Positions 23,948 through 33,041 are shown, counted from the stretch's first letter. The stretch is 58,584 bases of DNA from Nitrospirae bacterium GWB2_47_37 (GCA_001803635.1 MHDU01000022.1:1-58584), one strand, 5' to 3'. Numbers and translations are program-made. Notes: generated from the letters alone by a model not told the origin.

Positions 23948-23995
23948 AATTGACTTAACATTGTTTTTCCACGGAATTTTCTTGTTGAGTATTTT

Positions 23996-24505
23996 ATGAA
24001 AATCGTAATCTCAGAAATCCCCGAAGAGGGAATAGAGCTTGAATTAAAAGAGGCGATCCCGGCCGATCCCGTAAAGATAGTTTCACCGGTAACCGCATCG
24101 CTGAGGATTGACAAACAGGGTTCCGAGGCTATCGTAACCGGCAATGCCGGCGCGGATGTCGAGCTTCAGTGCAGCAGATGCCTGAAGGTCTTTACAATGA
24201 AAGTAAACTCGGATATAAACGTAGTTTACCGCCCGGCGGAAGATATCGTCAGGGAAGAACATTACGAGATTAGGGGCGACGAGCTCGATACCGGCTTTTA
24301 TAAAAACGACATCCTCGACACGGATGATTTATTGAAAGAGCATGTGCTGCTGAATGTGCCGATGAAGCCGCTCTGCTCAGCGGAATGCAAAGGACTGTGC
24401 CCTAAATGCGGCGCAGATTTGAATATAACGCAGTGTAACTGCCCGATTTCGGAAATAGATTCGAGATTAGCGGTTTTAAAGCAACTATTAAAGAAAAAGG
24501 AGTAA
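23996..24505 (+). CDS. yceD: YceD/DUF177 family protein
   Basis: The 169-residue protein has the DUF177 pattern: an acidic beta-rich N-terminal part, CSRCLKVF near residue 60, then the conserved acidic block (RGDELDTGFYKNDILDTDDLLKEHVLLNVPMKPLC) and a cysteine-rich end, CKGLCPKCGADLNITQCNC, likely a zinc site. YceD homologues act in large-ribosomal-subunit RNA accumulation in bacteria and plants. It is followed three bases later by rpmF, the near-universal arrangement. Confidence 0.9.
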   Translation: MKIVISEIPEEGIELELKEAIPADPVKIVSPVTASLRIDKQGSEAIVTGNAGADVELQCSRCLKVFTMKVNSDINVVYRPAEDIVREEHYEIRGDELDTGFYKNDILDTDDLLKEHVLLNVPMKPLCSAECKGLCPKCGADLNITQCNCPISEIDSRLAVLKQLLKKKE

Positions 24506-24508
24506 AAA

Positions 24509-24691
24509 ATGGCAAATCCTACGCATCGTCACTCAAAATCGAGAAGGGACAAGAGAAGGGCAAACTGGAAGGGACAGACGCCGAATACCGAGGAATGTCC
24601 GGACTGCAAGGAACCGAAACTTCCGCACAGGGTATGCGCCGGCTGCGGCTCTTACAACGGGAAAAAAATATTAGAAGTAGTCTCTAAATAA
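24509..24691 (+). CDS. rpmF: 50S ribosomal protein L32
   Basis: The 60-residue basic protein begins MANPTHRHSKSRRDKRRANW and has four zinc-ligand cysteines (CPDCKEP, CAGCG), so it is the zinc-binding form of L32. It lies between yceD and plsX, the usual order linking ribosome and lipid synthesis. Confidence 0.97.
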   Translation: MANPTHRHSKSRRDKRRANWKGQTPNTEECPDCKEPKLPHRVCAGCGSYNGKKILEVVSK

Positions 24692-24693
24692 TT

Positions 24694-25731
24694 ATGAAGG
24701 TTGCCCTCGACGCTATGGGGGGTGACTTTGCTCCGGATGTAACCGTAGCCGGAGCAATCGAAGCCGTCAGCGAGTACGACATCGAGGTCGTTCTCGTCGG
24801 GGACAGGCAAAGATTAGAGGAATCCCTCAAAAACAAGCGCTATCCCTCCGAAAGGATATCCATCCATCACGCGTCTGAGGTTGTGGAGATGCATGAATCT
24901 CCATCCGCCGCAATCAGGAGAAAAAAAGATTCCTCCATCCGCAGGGCTATAGAGCTTGTAAAAAAACAGGAAGCGGACGCGGCTGTAAGCGCCGGGCACT
25001 CCGGCGTCGCAATGGCAACGGCCCTTTTTATTCTCGGTAAACTCCCGAATGTTGACAGGCCCGCGATAGCTACAATCATGCCGTCGCTGACCGGATACTT
25101 CCTCCTTATAGACGTCGGGGCGAATGTGGACTGCAAACCCGAAAATCTCCGCGAGTTCGCGTATATGGGAAACGCGTATTACAAGGCCGTCTTTAATGCC
25201 CCCTCTCCCCGCATAGCCCTTCTAAGCATAGGCGAGGAGGACACAAAGGGCAATGAACTTACAAAAGAATCCTTCAAGCTGCTGAAAAAAGCGGACATCA
25301 ATTTCACGGGCAACATCGAAGGCAAAGATATATTTTCCGGAAACGCCGATGTAATCATCTGCGACGGATTTATAGGGAATATAGTTTTAAAGGTGAGCGA
25401 AGGGCTCGCCGAGACGATACTGAAGATGCTGAAAAGGGAGATATCGGACGTTACGACCGGAAAACTCGGATACATCCTGATAAAACCCGCGATCAGAAAT
25501 TTCAAAAAGAGGACGGATTATTCGGAATACGGCGGCGCTCCGCTCCTCGGCATTAACGGAACCTGCATAATAAGCCACGGAAGATCATCCGCGCGGGCCA
25601 TAAAAAACGCACTCAGGGTCGCTGCGGACATGGCCGGCAAAAAGGTGCATGAAACCATAGCGGAAGCTTTAAGCAGGGATGCCGGCAGACACTCTTCTAC
25701 AAAAGAGGAAGTATCCAATGTTAAGGGCTAA
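24694..25731 (+). CDS. plsX: Phosphate acyltransferase PlsX
   Basis: The 345-residue enzyme makes acyl-phosphate from acyl-ACP, the first step of the PlsX/PlsY phospholipid route. Family landmarks are KVALDAMGGDFAPDVTVAGA at the N-terminus, HHASEVVEMHESPSAAIRRKKDSS, AVSAGHSGVAMAT and EYGGAPLLGINGTCIISHGRSS near the C-terminus. It starts two bases after rpmF and overlaps fabH by 14 bases. Confidence 0.96.
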   Translation: MKVALDAMGGDFAPDVTVAGAIEAVSEYDIEVVLVGDRQRLEESLKNKRYPSERISIHHASEVVEMHESPSAAIRRKKDSSIRRAIELVKKQEADAAVSAGHSGVAMATALFILGKLPNVDRPAIATIMPSLTGYFLLIDVGANVDCKPENLREFAYMGNAYYKAVFNAPSPRIALLSIGEEDTKGNELTKESFKLLKKADINFTGNIEGKDIFSGNADVIICDGFIGNIVLKVSEGLAETILKMLKREISDVTTGKLGYILIKPAIRNFKKRTDYSEYGGAPLLGINGTCIISHGRSSARAIKNALRVAADMAGKKVHETIAEALSRDAGRHSSTKEEVSNVKG

Positions 25732-26698
25732 GATCATAGCTACCGGCTCTTATGCCCCGGAAAAAATACTCATCAACTCTGATCTCGAAAAAATGGTCGA
25801 TACCTCCGACGAATGGATAACCGAACGGACCGGCATAAAAGAAAGGCATATCGCGAGCGAAAAACAAACAACATCGGATCTCGCGTACGAGGCATCGAAG
25901 TCGGCGTTGAAACAGTCGGGTCTCAAGGCTAAAGACATAGATCTGATAATAGTCGCGACCGTAACCGGCGACATGCCCATGCCCTCGACCGCCTGTTTAT
26001 TGCAGAACCGTCTCGAAGCGAAGAAGGCCGCTGCCTTTGATATCAATGCCGCGTGTTCGGGCTTCCTTTACGGACTGTCGGTTGCCGACAGCTTTATCAA
26101 GGCCGGCACGCATAAAAAAATCCTTCTGGTAGGAGCGGAAACCCTTTCTAAATTCACGGATTGGAAAGACCGGACCACCTGCGTTCTGTTCGGAGACGGC
26201 GCCGGAGCGGTTATCATTGAAGCGACCGAAGGCGAAAGCGGCATACTGTCTACACATATCCATTCGGACGGCAGTTTATGGGAATTACTGAACCTTCCGG
26301 GAGGCGGCTCGAAAAATCCTCCCACAAAGGAATCCATCGACAAGGGACTGCACTTTTTAAAAATGAAAGGCAACGAAACCTTCAAAGCGGCTGTCCGCAC
26401 CCTTGAAAGCCTCGTGACGGATACCTTGAAAGCAAACAATATCAAGCCTTCGCAGCTTTCCGCGCTTATACCGCATCAGGCGAATCTCAGAATAATTCAG
26501 GCAACCGCGAACAGGCTCGGTCTATCGATGGACAAGGTGGTCGTCAATCTCGACAGATACGGAAATACCTCGGCGGCTTCCATTCCAATAGCTCTCGACG
26601 AAGCGGTAAGGACAGGAAGGATCCGGAAAGACGATTACATACTGCTTGAGGCGTTCGGCGGAGGGCTTACATGGGCGTCAGCCCTCATTAAATGGTAA
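25718..26698 (+). CDS. fabH: 3-oxoacyl-ACP synthase III
   Basis: The start at ATG 25718, inside the plsX end and after GAGGAAG, gives 326 residues. The Cys-His-Asn triad is present: Cys113 in NAACSGFLYGL, His in LIPHQANLRI (about 250) and Asn in YGNTSAASIP (about 280). The GDMPMPSTACLLQ and GDGAGAVIIE segments are standard. FabH condenses acetyl-CoA (or branched primers) with malonyl-ACP to begin fatty acid synthesis. It ends the yceD-rpmF-plsX-fabH operon; fabD/fabG are not adjacent. Confidence 0.96.
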   Translation: MLRAKIIATGSYAPEKILINSDLEKMVDTSDEWITERTGIKERHIASEKQTTSDLAYEASKSALKQSGLKAKDIDLIIVATVTGDMPMPSTACLLQNRLEAKKAAAFDINAACSGFLYGLSVADSFIKAGTHKKILLVGAETLSKFTDWKDRTTCVLFGDGAGAVIIEATEGESGILSTHIHSDGSLWELLNLPGGGSKNPPTKESIDKGLHFLKMKGNETFKAAVRTLESLVTDTLKANNIKPSQLSALIPHQANLRIIQATANRLGLSMDKVVVNLDRYGNTSAASIPIALDEAVRTGRIRKDDYILLEAFGGGLTWASALIKW

Positions 26699-26741
26699 TA
26701 ATAATGGAGGGCAGGGTATTAGAGCGGCTTCGGAATTTTAT

Positions 26742-27458
26742 TCACTTTCTTTTTAGCTTTCTTCTCTTGTAATCCTGAATATGCATAATCCTGAAAAGCC
26801 TCTCCAGCTTGTCTTTATATGCCATAGCGATAAAAACTACAATCAGCGCAACCCCGACGAGAATGGAAAACCTTCCGTACTGATTACGCCTTATGTAATC
26901 CCCTCCCAGCGTCAGCAATATCGTTCCGAACAACCTTCCCGTGCCGCCGATAATTAAAAATTCCTTTGTGCTTAAATGCCCGAGACCTAAGATATAACAT
27001 AGATAATCTTTGGGAAGTCCGGGTATGAGGAAAAGCAGGAAAACTAAAAATGCTCCTTTGTGGTGGAGCAGATAATCAAACCTTTCCATGACGGACTTAT
27101 TCACAAACCTGTCCACAAACGGCCTGCCGAAAGTCCTCGCAAGGGCAAAGGCCGCGTAAGAACCTACGGTCAGGCCGATAGTGGATAAAAAAACTCCCAA
27201 GATCGGCCCGTAAAGGAAACCTCCCAAAAGCCCCGTAACCTCGCCGGGGATCGGCGCTGCGACCACCTGCGCAATCTGAAGCAGGATAAAACCTACAAAT
27301 GCCAAAGGGCCGAGGGAGTCCAGAAAACTCAGCAGCCTCTTTTTATTGAGAAAGAACTGGACCAAACCCGTTTCATAAAATATGACCGTGATCCCTCCTA
27401 CAATGAGTATGAGCAGGAGGGGCTTCAGCCATATGTTATTTTTAATTTTGATATTCAT
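26742..27458 (-). CDS. TVP38/TMEM64 (DedA-superfamily) membrane protein
   Basis: The 238-residue protein has about six hydrophobic segments and the VTT/SNARE-associated domain: APIPGEVTGLLGGFLYGPILGVFLSTIG and FLLFLIPGLPKDYLCYILGL, the two re-entrant motif regions of the family. DedA-superfamily proteins include lipid carriers and scramblases. It is convergent with fabH and separated from the next minus-strand gene by a palindromic repeat. Confidence 0.88.
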   Translation of the reverse strand: MNIKIKNNIWLKPLLLILIVGGITVIFYETGLVQFFLNKKRLLSFLDSLGPLAFVGFILLQIAQVVAAPIPGEVTGLLGGFLYGPILGVFLSTIGLTVGSYAAFALARTFGRPFVDRFVNKSVMERFDYLLHHKGAFLVFLLFLIPGLPKDYLCYILGLGHLSTKEFLIIGGTGRLFGTILLTLGGDYIRRNQYGRFSILVGVALIVVFIAMAYKDKLERLFRIMHIQDYKRRKLKRK

Positions 27459-27464
27459 ATTATC

Positions 27465-27554
27465 GGGGACAGTCCCTATTCTACGACTTCGCTAACCCCA
27501 CCTAACCTCCCCTTATCTAAGGGGAGGCAGGGAGGGGTTATAGGGACAGTCCCC
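27465..27554. repeat. Nested palindromic repeat (REP/MITE-like)
   Basis: A 90-base element has three nested stems: GGGGACAGTCCCTA (27465-27478) with TAGGGACAGTCCCC (27541-27554); TAACCCC (27493-27499) with GGGGTTA (27534-27540); and CTCCCCTT (27507-27514) with AAGGGGAG (27519-27526). A shorter GGGACAG-containing relative lies at about 40468. The layout is like REP elements mobilised by RAYT transposases; no transposase is in the window. Confidence 0.65.
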
Positions 27555-27589
27555 TTAGCCCAATCCTCCATTACTCCGGCGCTCCGGTA

Positions 27590-28354
27590 TTATTTATTCC
27601 GTATATTCTCAATGAACGGCTTTAGGATCTCTATGGGCAATGGGAAGATAATCGTCGAATTCTTTTCCGTCGCAATCTCCGTCAATGTCTGCAAGTATCT
27701 GAGTTGCAGCGTTGCCGGCTCCGATGCAATAATCTTAGCTGCATCCGCCAGCTTCTGCGCTGCCTGAAATTCACCCTCGGCATGTATTATCTTTGCCCTT
27801 CTCTCCCTCTCTGCCTCCGCCTGTTTAGCTATTGCCCTCATCATCTCTGTCGGAAGGTCAACATTTTTTACCTCGACTGCCGTAACCTTAACGCCCCACG
27901 GCTCTGTTTGTGTATCAATTACCTTCTGCAATTCTGCATTCAGCTTGTCCCTATTAGTAAGCAAGTCATCGAGCGTGCTCTGCCCAAGGATGCTCCTCAG
28001 GGTTGTTTGTGCTATCTGAGATGTAGCGTAATAAAAATCTTCAATCTCTGTAATCGCCTTAATAGGTTCCATAGGCCTAAAGTAAACAACAGCGTTGACC
28101 TTAACAGTAATATTGTCCCTTGTGATAATATCCTGCGGAGGCACATCCATTGTTATAGTCCTCAAGCTTACCTTAACCAGCTTGTCGATAACAGGCCATA
28201 TAAGTACGAGACCGGGCCCCTTCAAATCGATAATCCTCCCGAGCCTGAAGACGACGCCCCTTTCGTATTCCTTCAGGATCTTGATAGCGCTCGAAAAGAA
28301 ATAACCCACAATGAATACTATAAACAGAAAACTCATAAACGATGGTCCGAACAT
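27590..28354 (-). CDS. Slipin / stomatin-like SPFH protein
   Basis: The 254-residue protein has an N-terminal membrane segment, the band 7 start [18 protein letters not shown]-type strands with [26 protein letters not shown], the conserved [16 protein letters not shown] and a helical tail [26 protein letters not shown]. Slipins form oligomers at the inner membrane and are often paired with an NfeD-type protease or protein; no NfeD gene is next to it here. Confidence 0.92.
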   Translation of the reverse strand: MFGPSFMSFLFIVFIVGYFFSSAIKILKEYERGVVFRLGRIIDLKGPGLVLIWPVIDKLVKVSLRTITMDVPPQDIITRDNITVKVNAVVYFRPMEPIKAITEIEDFYYATSQIAQTTLRSILGQSTLDDLLTNRDKLNAELQKVIDTQTEPWGVKVTAVEVKNVDLPTEMMRAIAKQAEAERERRAKIIHAEGEFQAAQKLADAAKIIASEPATLQLRYLQTLTEIATEKNSTIIFPLPIEILKPFIENIRNK

Positions 28355-28433
28355 AATCCGCCCTCCTTCTGATTTTTTTAAGCCTGTTCTAATTATACCC
28401 TAAATAACCGATTCTTACCGCAATCGTTAAATT

Positions 28434-31355
28434 TCAGGTTTCGACAATCTTAAGTTCGTGCGTAAAAAAGATATAGCCTTTGGTTTTAATCGCGAACAAT
28501 CTTTCGACCGCCTTTTTGTAAATGTCTATCTGGAATGAATATTTCTTCACTATATCCTCAATTTCTCTTTCGGAGACCGGATAAGTCTTATAGTCGTAAA
28601 CGTATGCAATCCTATCCTCTCGGCTTCCTTTTATAACCACCCTGTCGATACGGCCCTTGTAAATCCTGTTTCCCGTGTCCAGTATAAAAGGCAGTTCGGA
28701 ATACGAATTCTCCCGGCGTTGTATAATGTCCTTCACGTAACCGGCTTCATTAAGCCTTTCCATGTCGGCTAAAATTATGCCTTTCATTTTATCGGCATCC
28801 CTATCCGACAATACTTCGTTTTTCATTATAGCCGCCGTCTTTGCTTCGAGATTATCCGGCGTGATGATGCCTTTCGACATGCCCTCGAATATCCTGTGAA
28901 ACGCCCTGCCTAAAACTATCCAGTCGTCGCCGTGTTTTTTCCTTATCTCTTCTATCTCTTCCGTGACATCCATCCAGACCGTAGAAGGCTTATAGTCGAG
29001 CGGCTCGACAAATACAGGCTCGTCCGAGAACGGGCGAATCGCCGAATGGGCGATTGTTTTTTGAGTTCTTATATTATTGCATTTTTTCGATTCCCCGATT
29101 CCCCGTTTCTCTGTATCTTCCTTTCTTATCCTCTCCACCTTCAATGGGAGTCCGGCATCATCCCTATTATCCAAATTAAAGGCGTCATTCAGATAGGCAA
29201 TCTTACCCGAAGGCGGTTTCGATTCGGAAGCCGGCCATATTCCGGACATGCAGAGATAATCCATCGCCCTTGTCACAGCCACATAGAATAATCTCTTTTC
29301 CTCGTCCTGAAGCCTTTCTCTATGACGCTGAAATACGGATACTTTTCTCCTGAGATCGGAATCTTCTTCATACGTTACGACAATGCCGCCTTCGTCCTCG
29401 TCCAGTACGATGCTGCCCGCGCCCCTTGCCCTGTTTTCTTCATCGAGGCACGGAAGGAATACAATGGGGAATTGGAGCCCTTTTGACGCGTGCACGGTCA
29501 TTATCTTTACGGCATCCATCCCCTCGGTATTTACATTGGCCTTTGCCTCTTCGGATTTGCCTGACGCCTTGATCAGTTTCTCTCTTATCTCCATCCCCGT
29601 GAGCCCGTTATGTTCGAAGTCCTCGATAATCTTTATAAATTTCTTTACATTCACATACCGCTGCTTTTCATTTAGATACCGCCACGCGCCGGCCTCGGCA
29701 AGTATCTCCTCGATAAGAATCGAATATCGGGCGTCTTTAGCCCTTTCAAGCCATCTGCCGAGTGACGCGATGGAGTGTCGGAGTGATGGAGTGTCGGAGT
29801 ATTGCGTTACATATTTTTTCAACGATTCAAATAAATAACCGGCCGGCATGCCGTCGATAACAGCCTCTCCGGTTATCTTTAATATCGTATCGTATCCTAT
29901 TCCGAACAGCGGGGAACGAAGCACATTTAAAAGGCTGTAGTCGTCGAGAGGGTCTATAAGGAAAAAGAGAATGCTCCTCAAAATGCCGACCTCCGTGGAA
30001 CTGTAGAAACCGATGCCTTTGACAACGACATACGGGATATTTTCTTTTTGCAGGGCATCTTCAAACACAGAAAGATGCGTCCTGTTCCTTAAGAGAATAG
30101 CTGCATCCCCATATCCGCATATTCTTTTACCGCCGGCTTCATATATCTCATATGCTCCGGTCAATTCCTTTATCTTTCGAGCGATCACGGACGCCTCGGA
30201 CTTCCTGTTCTCCTTCATATTGCCGATGTTGTCTAGGATTAAAAGTTCCACACTGCCCTCTCCGGCCCTCGTCGCCCCAAACGGCGTATATTCGACCTTG
30301 TAATCGTCATAAAGTCCTTTCGGCATCAGCCTCTCGAAAAGGGCGTTCACAAAATCGATAACCGCAGGCAGGCTCCTGTAATTTTCCTTTATCTCTATAA
30401 AGTGATACTCGTCTCCGAGCCATTCGGTAAGTTTTTTCTTTGCGTTCTTGAATATGCTTACATCGGCCCCCCTGAACGAATATATCGACTGCTTGTCGTC
30501 GCCCACGAGGAATATTGTAGGCTCTATCCCTCTTTCCCTCTTCGCGCCCAATCCCGAACGCCACTCCTCCGTAAGCTTGTCTATTATCTTCCACTGTAAA
30601 GTGCTGGTATCCTGAAATTCGTCAACGAGGATATGATCGGTATGCTCGTCAAAGGAATAGAGGACGTTCTGCCACTCCGGATTCTTTGTGATCGCCTCGT
30701 ACGCCATAAGCTCGAGGTCGTTGTAGTCGAGGCAATGCCGCGCGCTCTTTTTCATCCTGTAATTGCCGAGGCATTTCGCGTATATGGATACGATGTTCTT
30801 GAAATATTCCCCCCCGGAACTCCGGACTCCCAAGTCCGAATTTCTGACTCCCATTTCTATGTGCGGCCTTTTAGCGTGAAGCTCGCCCAACATGCCGTAA
30901 AGCTTATTCCAGCCCTTGATCCCGCTCTCTTTTATCGCCGCATAGAACATGCCTTGTTCCGAGTCCTCCATGAGGGATTCATAAACCGCCTCGTTCCAGA
31001 GCATATCGGCGTGAAAACCGTCCATAACTTCGAGAGACGGATCTATATCGAGGTCGAGAGAAAATCTCTTTAAAAGTTTCAGGCAAAAGGAGTGAATTGT
31101 GGAAATCCGCATCCTCGGCATCTTTTCCCTGACCTTCTCGAACATTTCAGGGTCTTCTTTTCTGAGGATATTGAGTATCCTCTCCTTCATTTCAGCCGCG
31201 GCCTTTTCGGTAAAGGTTATCGCGAGTATGCGCTCCACATCCGAACCGCTCTGCAAAAGGGCGATATAACGCCTGGCCAGCTTTTCGGTCTTTCCCGAAC
31301 CGGCAGGTGACGAGATCATTACGCTTTTGCTTATGTCGAGGTAATTGTCGTTCAT
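28434..31355 (-). CDS. addA: AddA-like UvrD/RecB helicase-nuclease
   Basis: The 973-residue protein has all superfamily I helicase motifs: Walker A SSPAGSGKTEK at about 15-25, the GDxxQSIY-type LVGDDKQSIYSFRGAD, the Walker B region LVDEFQDTSTLQWK, MTVHASKGLQFPIVFL and LFYVAVTRAMDYL. The C-terminus has a RecB-family nuclease motif (YVYDYKTYP). It would form, with the AddB-like protein encoded 1.7 kb upstream, an exonuclease that processes double-strand breaks. It is shorter than B. subtilis AddA (about 1230). Three low-complexity stretches in its reading frame come from repeats (separate entries). VapBC and a patatin gene lie between the two subunit genes. Confidence 0.87.
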   Translation of the reverse strand: MNDNYLDISKSVMISSPAGSGKTEKLARRYIALLQSGSDVERILAITFTEKAAAEMKERILNILRKEDPEMFEKVREKMPRMRISTIHSFCLKLLKRFSLDLDIDPSLEVMDGFHADMLWNEAVYESLMEDSEQGMFYAAIKESGIKGWNKLYGMLGELHAKRPHIEMGVRNSDLGVRSSGGEYFKNIVSIYAKCLGNYRMKKSARHCLDYNDLELMAYEAITKNPEWQNVLYSFDEHTDHILVDEFQDTSTLQWKIIDKLTEEWRSGLGAKRERGIEPTIFLVGDDKQSIYSFRGADVSIFKNAKKKLTEWLGDEYHFIEIKENYRSLPAVIDFVNALFERLMPKGLYDDYKVEYTPFGATRAGEGSVELLILDNIGNMKENRKSEASVIARKIKELTGAYEIYEAGGKRICGYGDAAILLRNRTHLSVFEDALQKENIPYVVVKGIGFYSSTEVGILRSILFFLIDPLDDYSLLNVLRSPLFGIGYDTILKITGEAVIDGMPAGYLFESLKKYVTQYSDTPSLRHSIASLGRWLERAKDARYSILIEEILAEAGAWRYLNEKQRYVNVKKFIKIIEDFEHNGLTGMEIREKLIKASGKSEEAKANVNTEGMDAVKIMTVHASKGLQFPIVFLPCLDEENRARGAGSIVLDEDEGGIVVTYEEDSDLRRKVSVFQRHRERLQDEEKRLFYVAVTRAMDYLCMSGIWPASESKPPSGKIAYLNDAFNLDNRDDAGLPLKVERIRKEDTEKRGIGESKKCNNIRTQKTIAHSAIRPFSDEPVFVEPLDYKPSTVWMDVTEEIEEIRKKHGDDWIVLGRAFHRIFEGMSKGIITPDNLEAKTAAIMKNEVLSDRDADKMKGIILADMERLNEAGYVKDIIQRRENSYSELPFILDTGNRIYKGRIDRVVIKGSREDRIAYVYDYKTYPVSEREIEDIVKKYSFQIDIYKKAVERLFAIKTKGYIFFTHELKIVET
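29037..29103. repeat. Palindrome and tandem repeat inside addA
   Basis: AATCGCC (29037-29043) and GGCGATT (29049-29055) form a stem with a five-base loop. At 29088-29103 CGATTCCC is repeated twice. The stretch is read as a polar segment containing GIGESKK and KTIAHSAIRPF between the helicase and nuclease domains. Confidence 0.55.
29769..29800. repeat. 16-base perfect tandem duplication inside addA
   Basis: GATGGAGTGTCGGAGT occurs at 29769-29784 and 29785-29800. Sixteen is not a multiple of three, so the copies are read in different frames, giving YSDTPSLRHSIASL without disrupting the gene. Confidence 0.75.
30812..30853. repeat. Diverged two-unit repeat inside addA
   Basis: Two related 17-base units ending in GACTCCCA occur about 20 bases apart (GGAACTCCGGACTCCCA and CGAATTTCTGACTCCCA). 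They encode the MGVRNSDLGVRSSG segment. The same CGGACTCC unit begins dppC at 16081. Confidence 0.45.
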
Positions 31356-31400
31356 CTTGTCACATTAAACAACAATTCTTTACGATAAGATTTCATGGTA

Positions 31401-31826
31401 TTAAAAGAGTTTCCTGAATCCCATGCCCACATCCTCAAAATGCCTATCGTTAGTAAGAACATCAGCAATGCGAAGTTCTTTCATAACAACAAAAGATGAC
31501 AGGTCAAAAAAGGAGATATATGATTTGTCGCGATACTTTTTACTTAATTCCCATGCCCTTATCCACCGTTTCTCGTCTATTTTTTCAAGAATTATTCTAT
31601 TGTCCTTGACTGCATCGAGGATTGCTTCTATAAAAATATCAACAAGCCTGAAATCTATCTTAGCCCTTAAAAAGGTAATCGTCTCTGCAAGAATATAGTC
31701 TGTAGTAACAGGCAGTCCTTTGCTTAAAAGCAAATCTTTATAAAAAGAATATACCCTGTCATGATGATTATCGTCTTTATTGGCAATAGCCACCCATCCC
31801 CAACTATCGAAAAAAACTATCTTCAT
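31401..31826 (-). CDS. vapC: PIN-domain toxin (VapC family)
   Basis: The 141-residue protein has the PIN nuclease acidic residues in order: Asp7 in VFFDSWGW, Glu in ILAETITFL, Asp in SFFDLSSFVVM and Asp in VLTNDRHFE. VapC toxins cleave tRNA or rRNA. It overlaps the antitoxin gene by four bases. The pair lies between the two add genes, on their strand. Confidence 0.9.
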   Translation of the reverse strand: MKIVFFDSWGWVAIANKDDNHHDRVYSFYKDLLLSKGLPVTTDYILAETITFLRAKIDFRLVDIFIEAILDAVKDNRIILEKIDEKRWIRAWELSKKYRDKSYISFFDLSSFVVMKELRIADVLTNDRHFEDVGMGFRKLF

Positions 31827-32089
31827 TTTTTACGAGGGAACCCATACAGATATTCATCAATACTGTCCGCAAGGTCCGGCGGCCCCCCTTTACAGATGCC
31901 GGCTACAGACAAAAGTTTCTCTGTTATTTCGTCTACGGGTTTCTCTTTCTTTTTTCTGCGCTCCGATAGGAAATTATTGATAGCTATCCTCACCAGTTCA
32001 GCCACAGACATTCCTGAATCCTGCTGAATCCTCTCTAATGCCTCTTTCTGCATCTCTTCCATAAACATCTGAAACCTTACCTTAGCCAT
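31823..32089 (-). CDS. vapB: Ribbon-helix-helix antitoxin of the VapC pair
   Basis: The 88-residue protein has an RHH-type N-terminal region (VRFQMFMEEMQKEALERIQQDSGMSVAELVRIAINNFL) and a C-terminal tail with CKGGPPDLADSIDEYLYG that should bind the toxin. It starts at ATG 32089 after AGGAGG. A consensus promoter overlapped by an inverted repeat lies immediately upstream, fitting autoregulation. Confidence 0.85.
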   Translation of the reverse strand: MAKVRFQMFMEEMQKEALERIQQDSGMSVAELVRIAINNFLSERRKKKEKPVDEITEKLLSVAGICKGGPPDLADSIDEYLYGFPRKK

Positions 32090-32100
32090 ATCCGCCTCCT

Positions 32101-32135
32101 ACACATATCATATAGCAAGCATATGTGTATGTCAA
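32101..32135 (-). promoter_or_regulatory. vapBC promoter with operator palindrome
   Basis: Minus-strand TTGACA (32130-32135), 17-base spacer and TATGAT (32107-32112). ACACATAT (32101-32108) and ATATGTGT (32121-32128) form a perfect inverted repeat that covers the -10 box and part of the spacer, well placed for repression by the antitoxin complex. Confidence 0.65.
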
Positions 32136-32144
32136 TCATCCTGC

Positions 32145-33020
32145 TCACAGCCTTCCCTCCTGCTTTAACTTATCTATTATCGCGTTTATCTTAGGCATGG
32201 CGTCCATCGCCGCCTTTTCGCCTTCGAGTATGGCCTCATGCCTTTTATCGAAATCCGCCGAGCCGATATGACCGACCTTCGGCTTTATCACGACATCGGC
32301 CTTTGCCAATTGTATGGTCGCCATCTTTGAATACATGATGCCTATGGACTGCAATATTGTTTCTATAGTGCCTTGTGGCTGGGAATTGTTTAAATCAGCC
32401 GAGATATCGACTGCAATGACTATATCGGCGCCCATCTTTTTTGCCGCATCGACGGCAACCGGACTTACGACTCCTCCGTCAACATACATCTGCCCTGAAA
32501 TTTTTACCGGCCTGAATATGCCGGGAATGGAGCAGCTTGCCCTTACTGCCGAGCCTGTATTGCCTTTACCGAAAACAACCTCCTGACCTGTTTGTACATT
32601 TGTGGCAACCGCATAAAACGGCATCCTCAGTTTTTCGATAGGAGTATTCTTCAATGTCCTGTTTACATAATTTTCGAGCAGTTCGCCCTTGATAAAGCCG
32701 TTGTCCGGAATGGTCAGATCTGCTATATCTCCTCTCTCTATGGAAATAGCTATCTTCTGGAGCTGAAAGGCATTGTAACCGTAAGCATACATGCTTCCGA
32801 CAAAACTGCCGGCACTCGTTCCTAATATCATATGAAGCGGAACCTTATTGGATTCGAGGACTTTTAAAACTCCGATATGCGCAAATCCCTTTGATGCGCC
32901 CGCCCCGAGCACAAGGGCTATCTTCGCGGGCTGCGAAGGCGGCTGCACAGCCTCCCTGGGCGCGCATGACAATAAAAACAGCGTCGATAAAAAAATGACC
33001 GCCAAAATCTTTTTATTCAT
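32145..33020 (-). CDS. Patatin-like phospholipase lipoprotein (RssA/NTE type)
   Basis: The 291-residue protein begins with a lipoprotein signal (VIFLSTLFLLSCAP, cysteine about residue 19). The patatin domain shows the oxyanion loop LGAGASKGFAHIGVL, the nucleophile GTSAGSFVG and the catalytic Asp in VDGGVVSPV. Such enzymes hydrolyse lysophospholipids or acyl esters at the envelope. It is placed between AddB-like and VapBC genes with no functional link visible. Confidence 0.92.
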   Translation of the reverse strand: MNKKILAVIFLSTLFLLSCAPREAVQPPSQPAKIALVLGAGASKGFAHIGVLKVLESNKVPLHMILGTSAGSFVGSMYAYGYNAFQLQKIAISIERGDIADLTIPDNGFIKGELLENYVNRTLKNTPIEKLRMPFYAVATNVQTGQEVVFGKGNTGSAVRASCSIPGIFRPVKISGQMYVDGGVVSPVAVDAAKKMGADIVIAVDISADLNNSQPQGTIETILQSIGIMYSKMATIQLAKADVVIKPKVGHIGSADFDKRHEAILEGEKAAMDAMPKINAIIDKLKQEGRL

Positions 33021-33041
33021 AACACAACCTCCCGAAAAAAT

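Noticed and set aside
29037-30853. CRISPR array or phase-variation tract in addA
   Set aside because: The repeats are only two units each, differ from each other and lie in open coding sequence without spacers.
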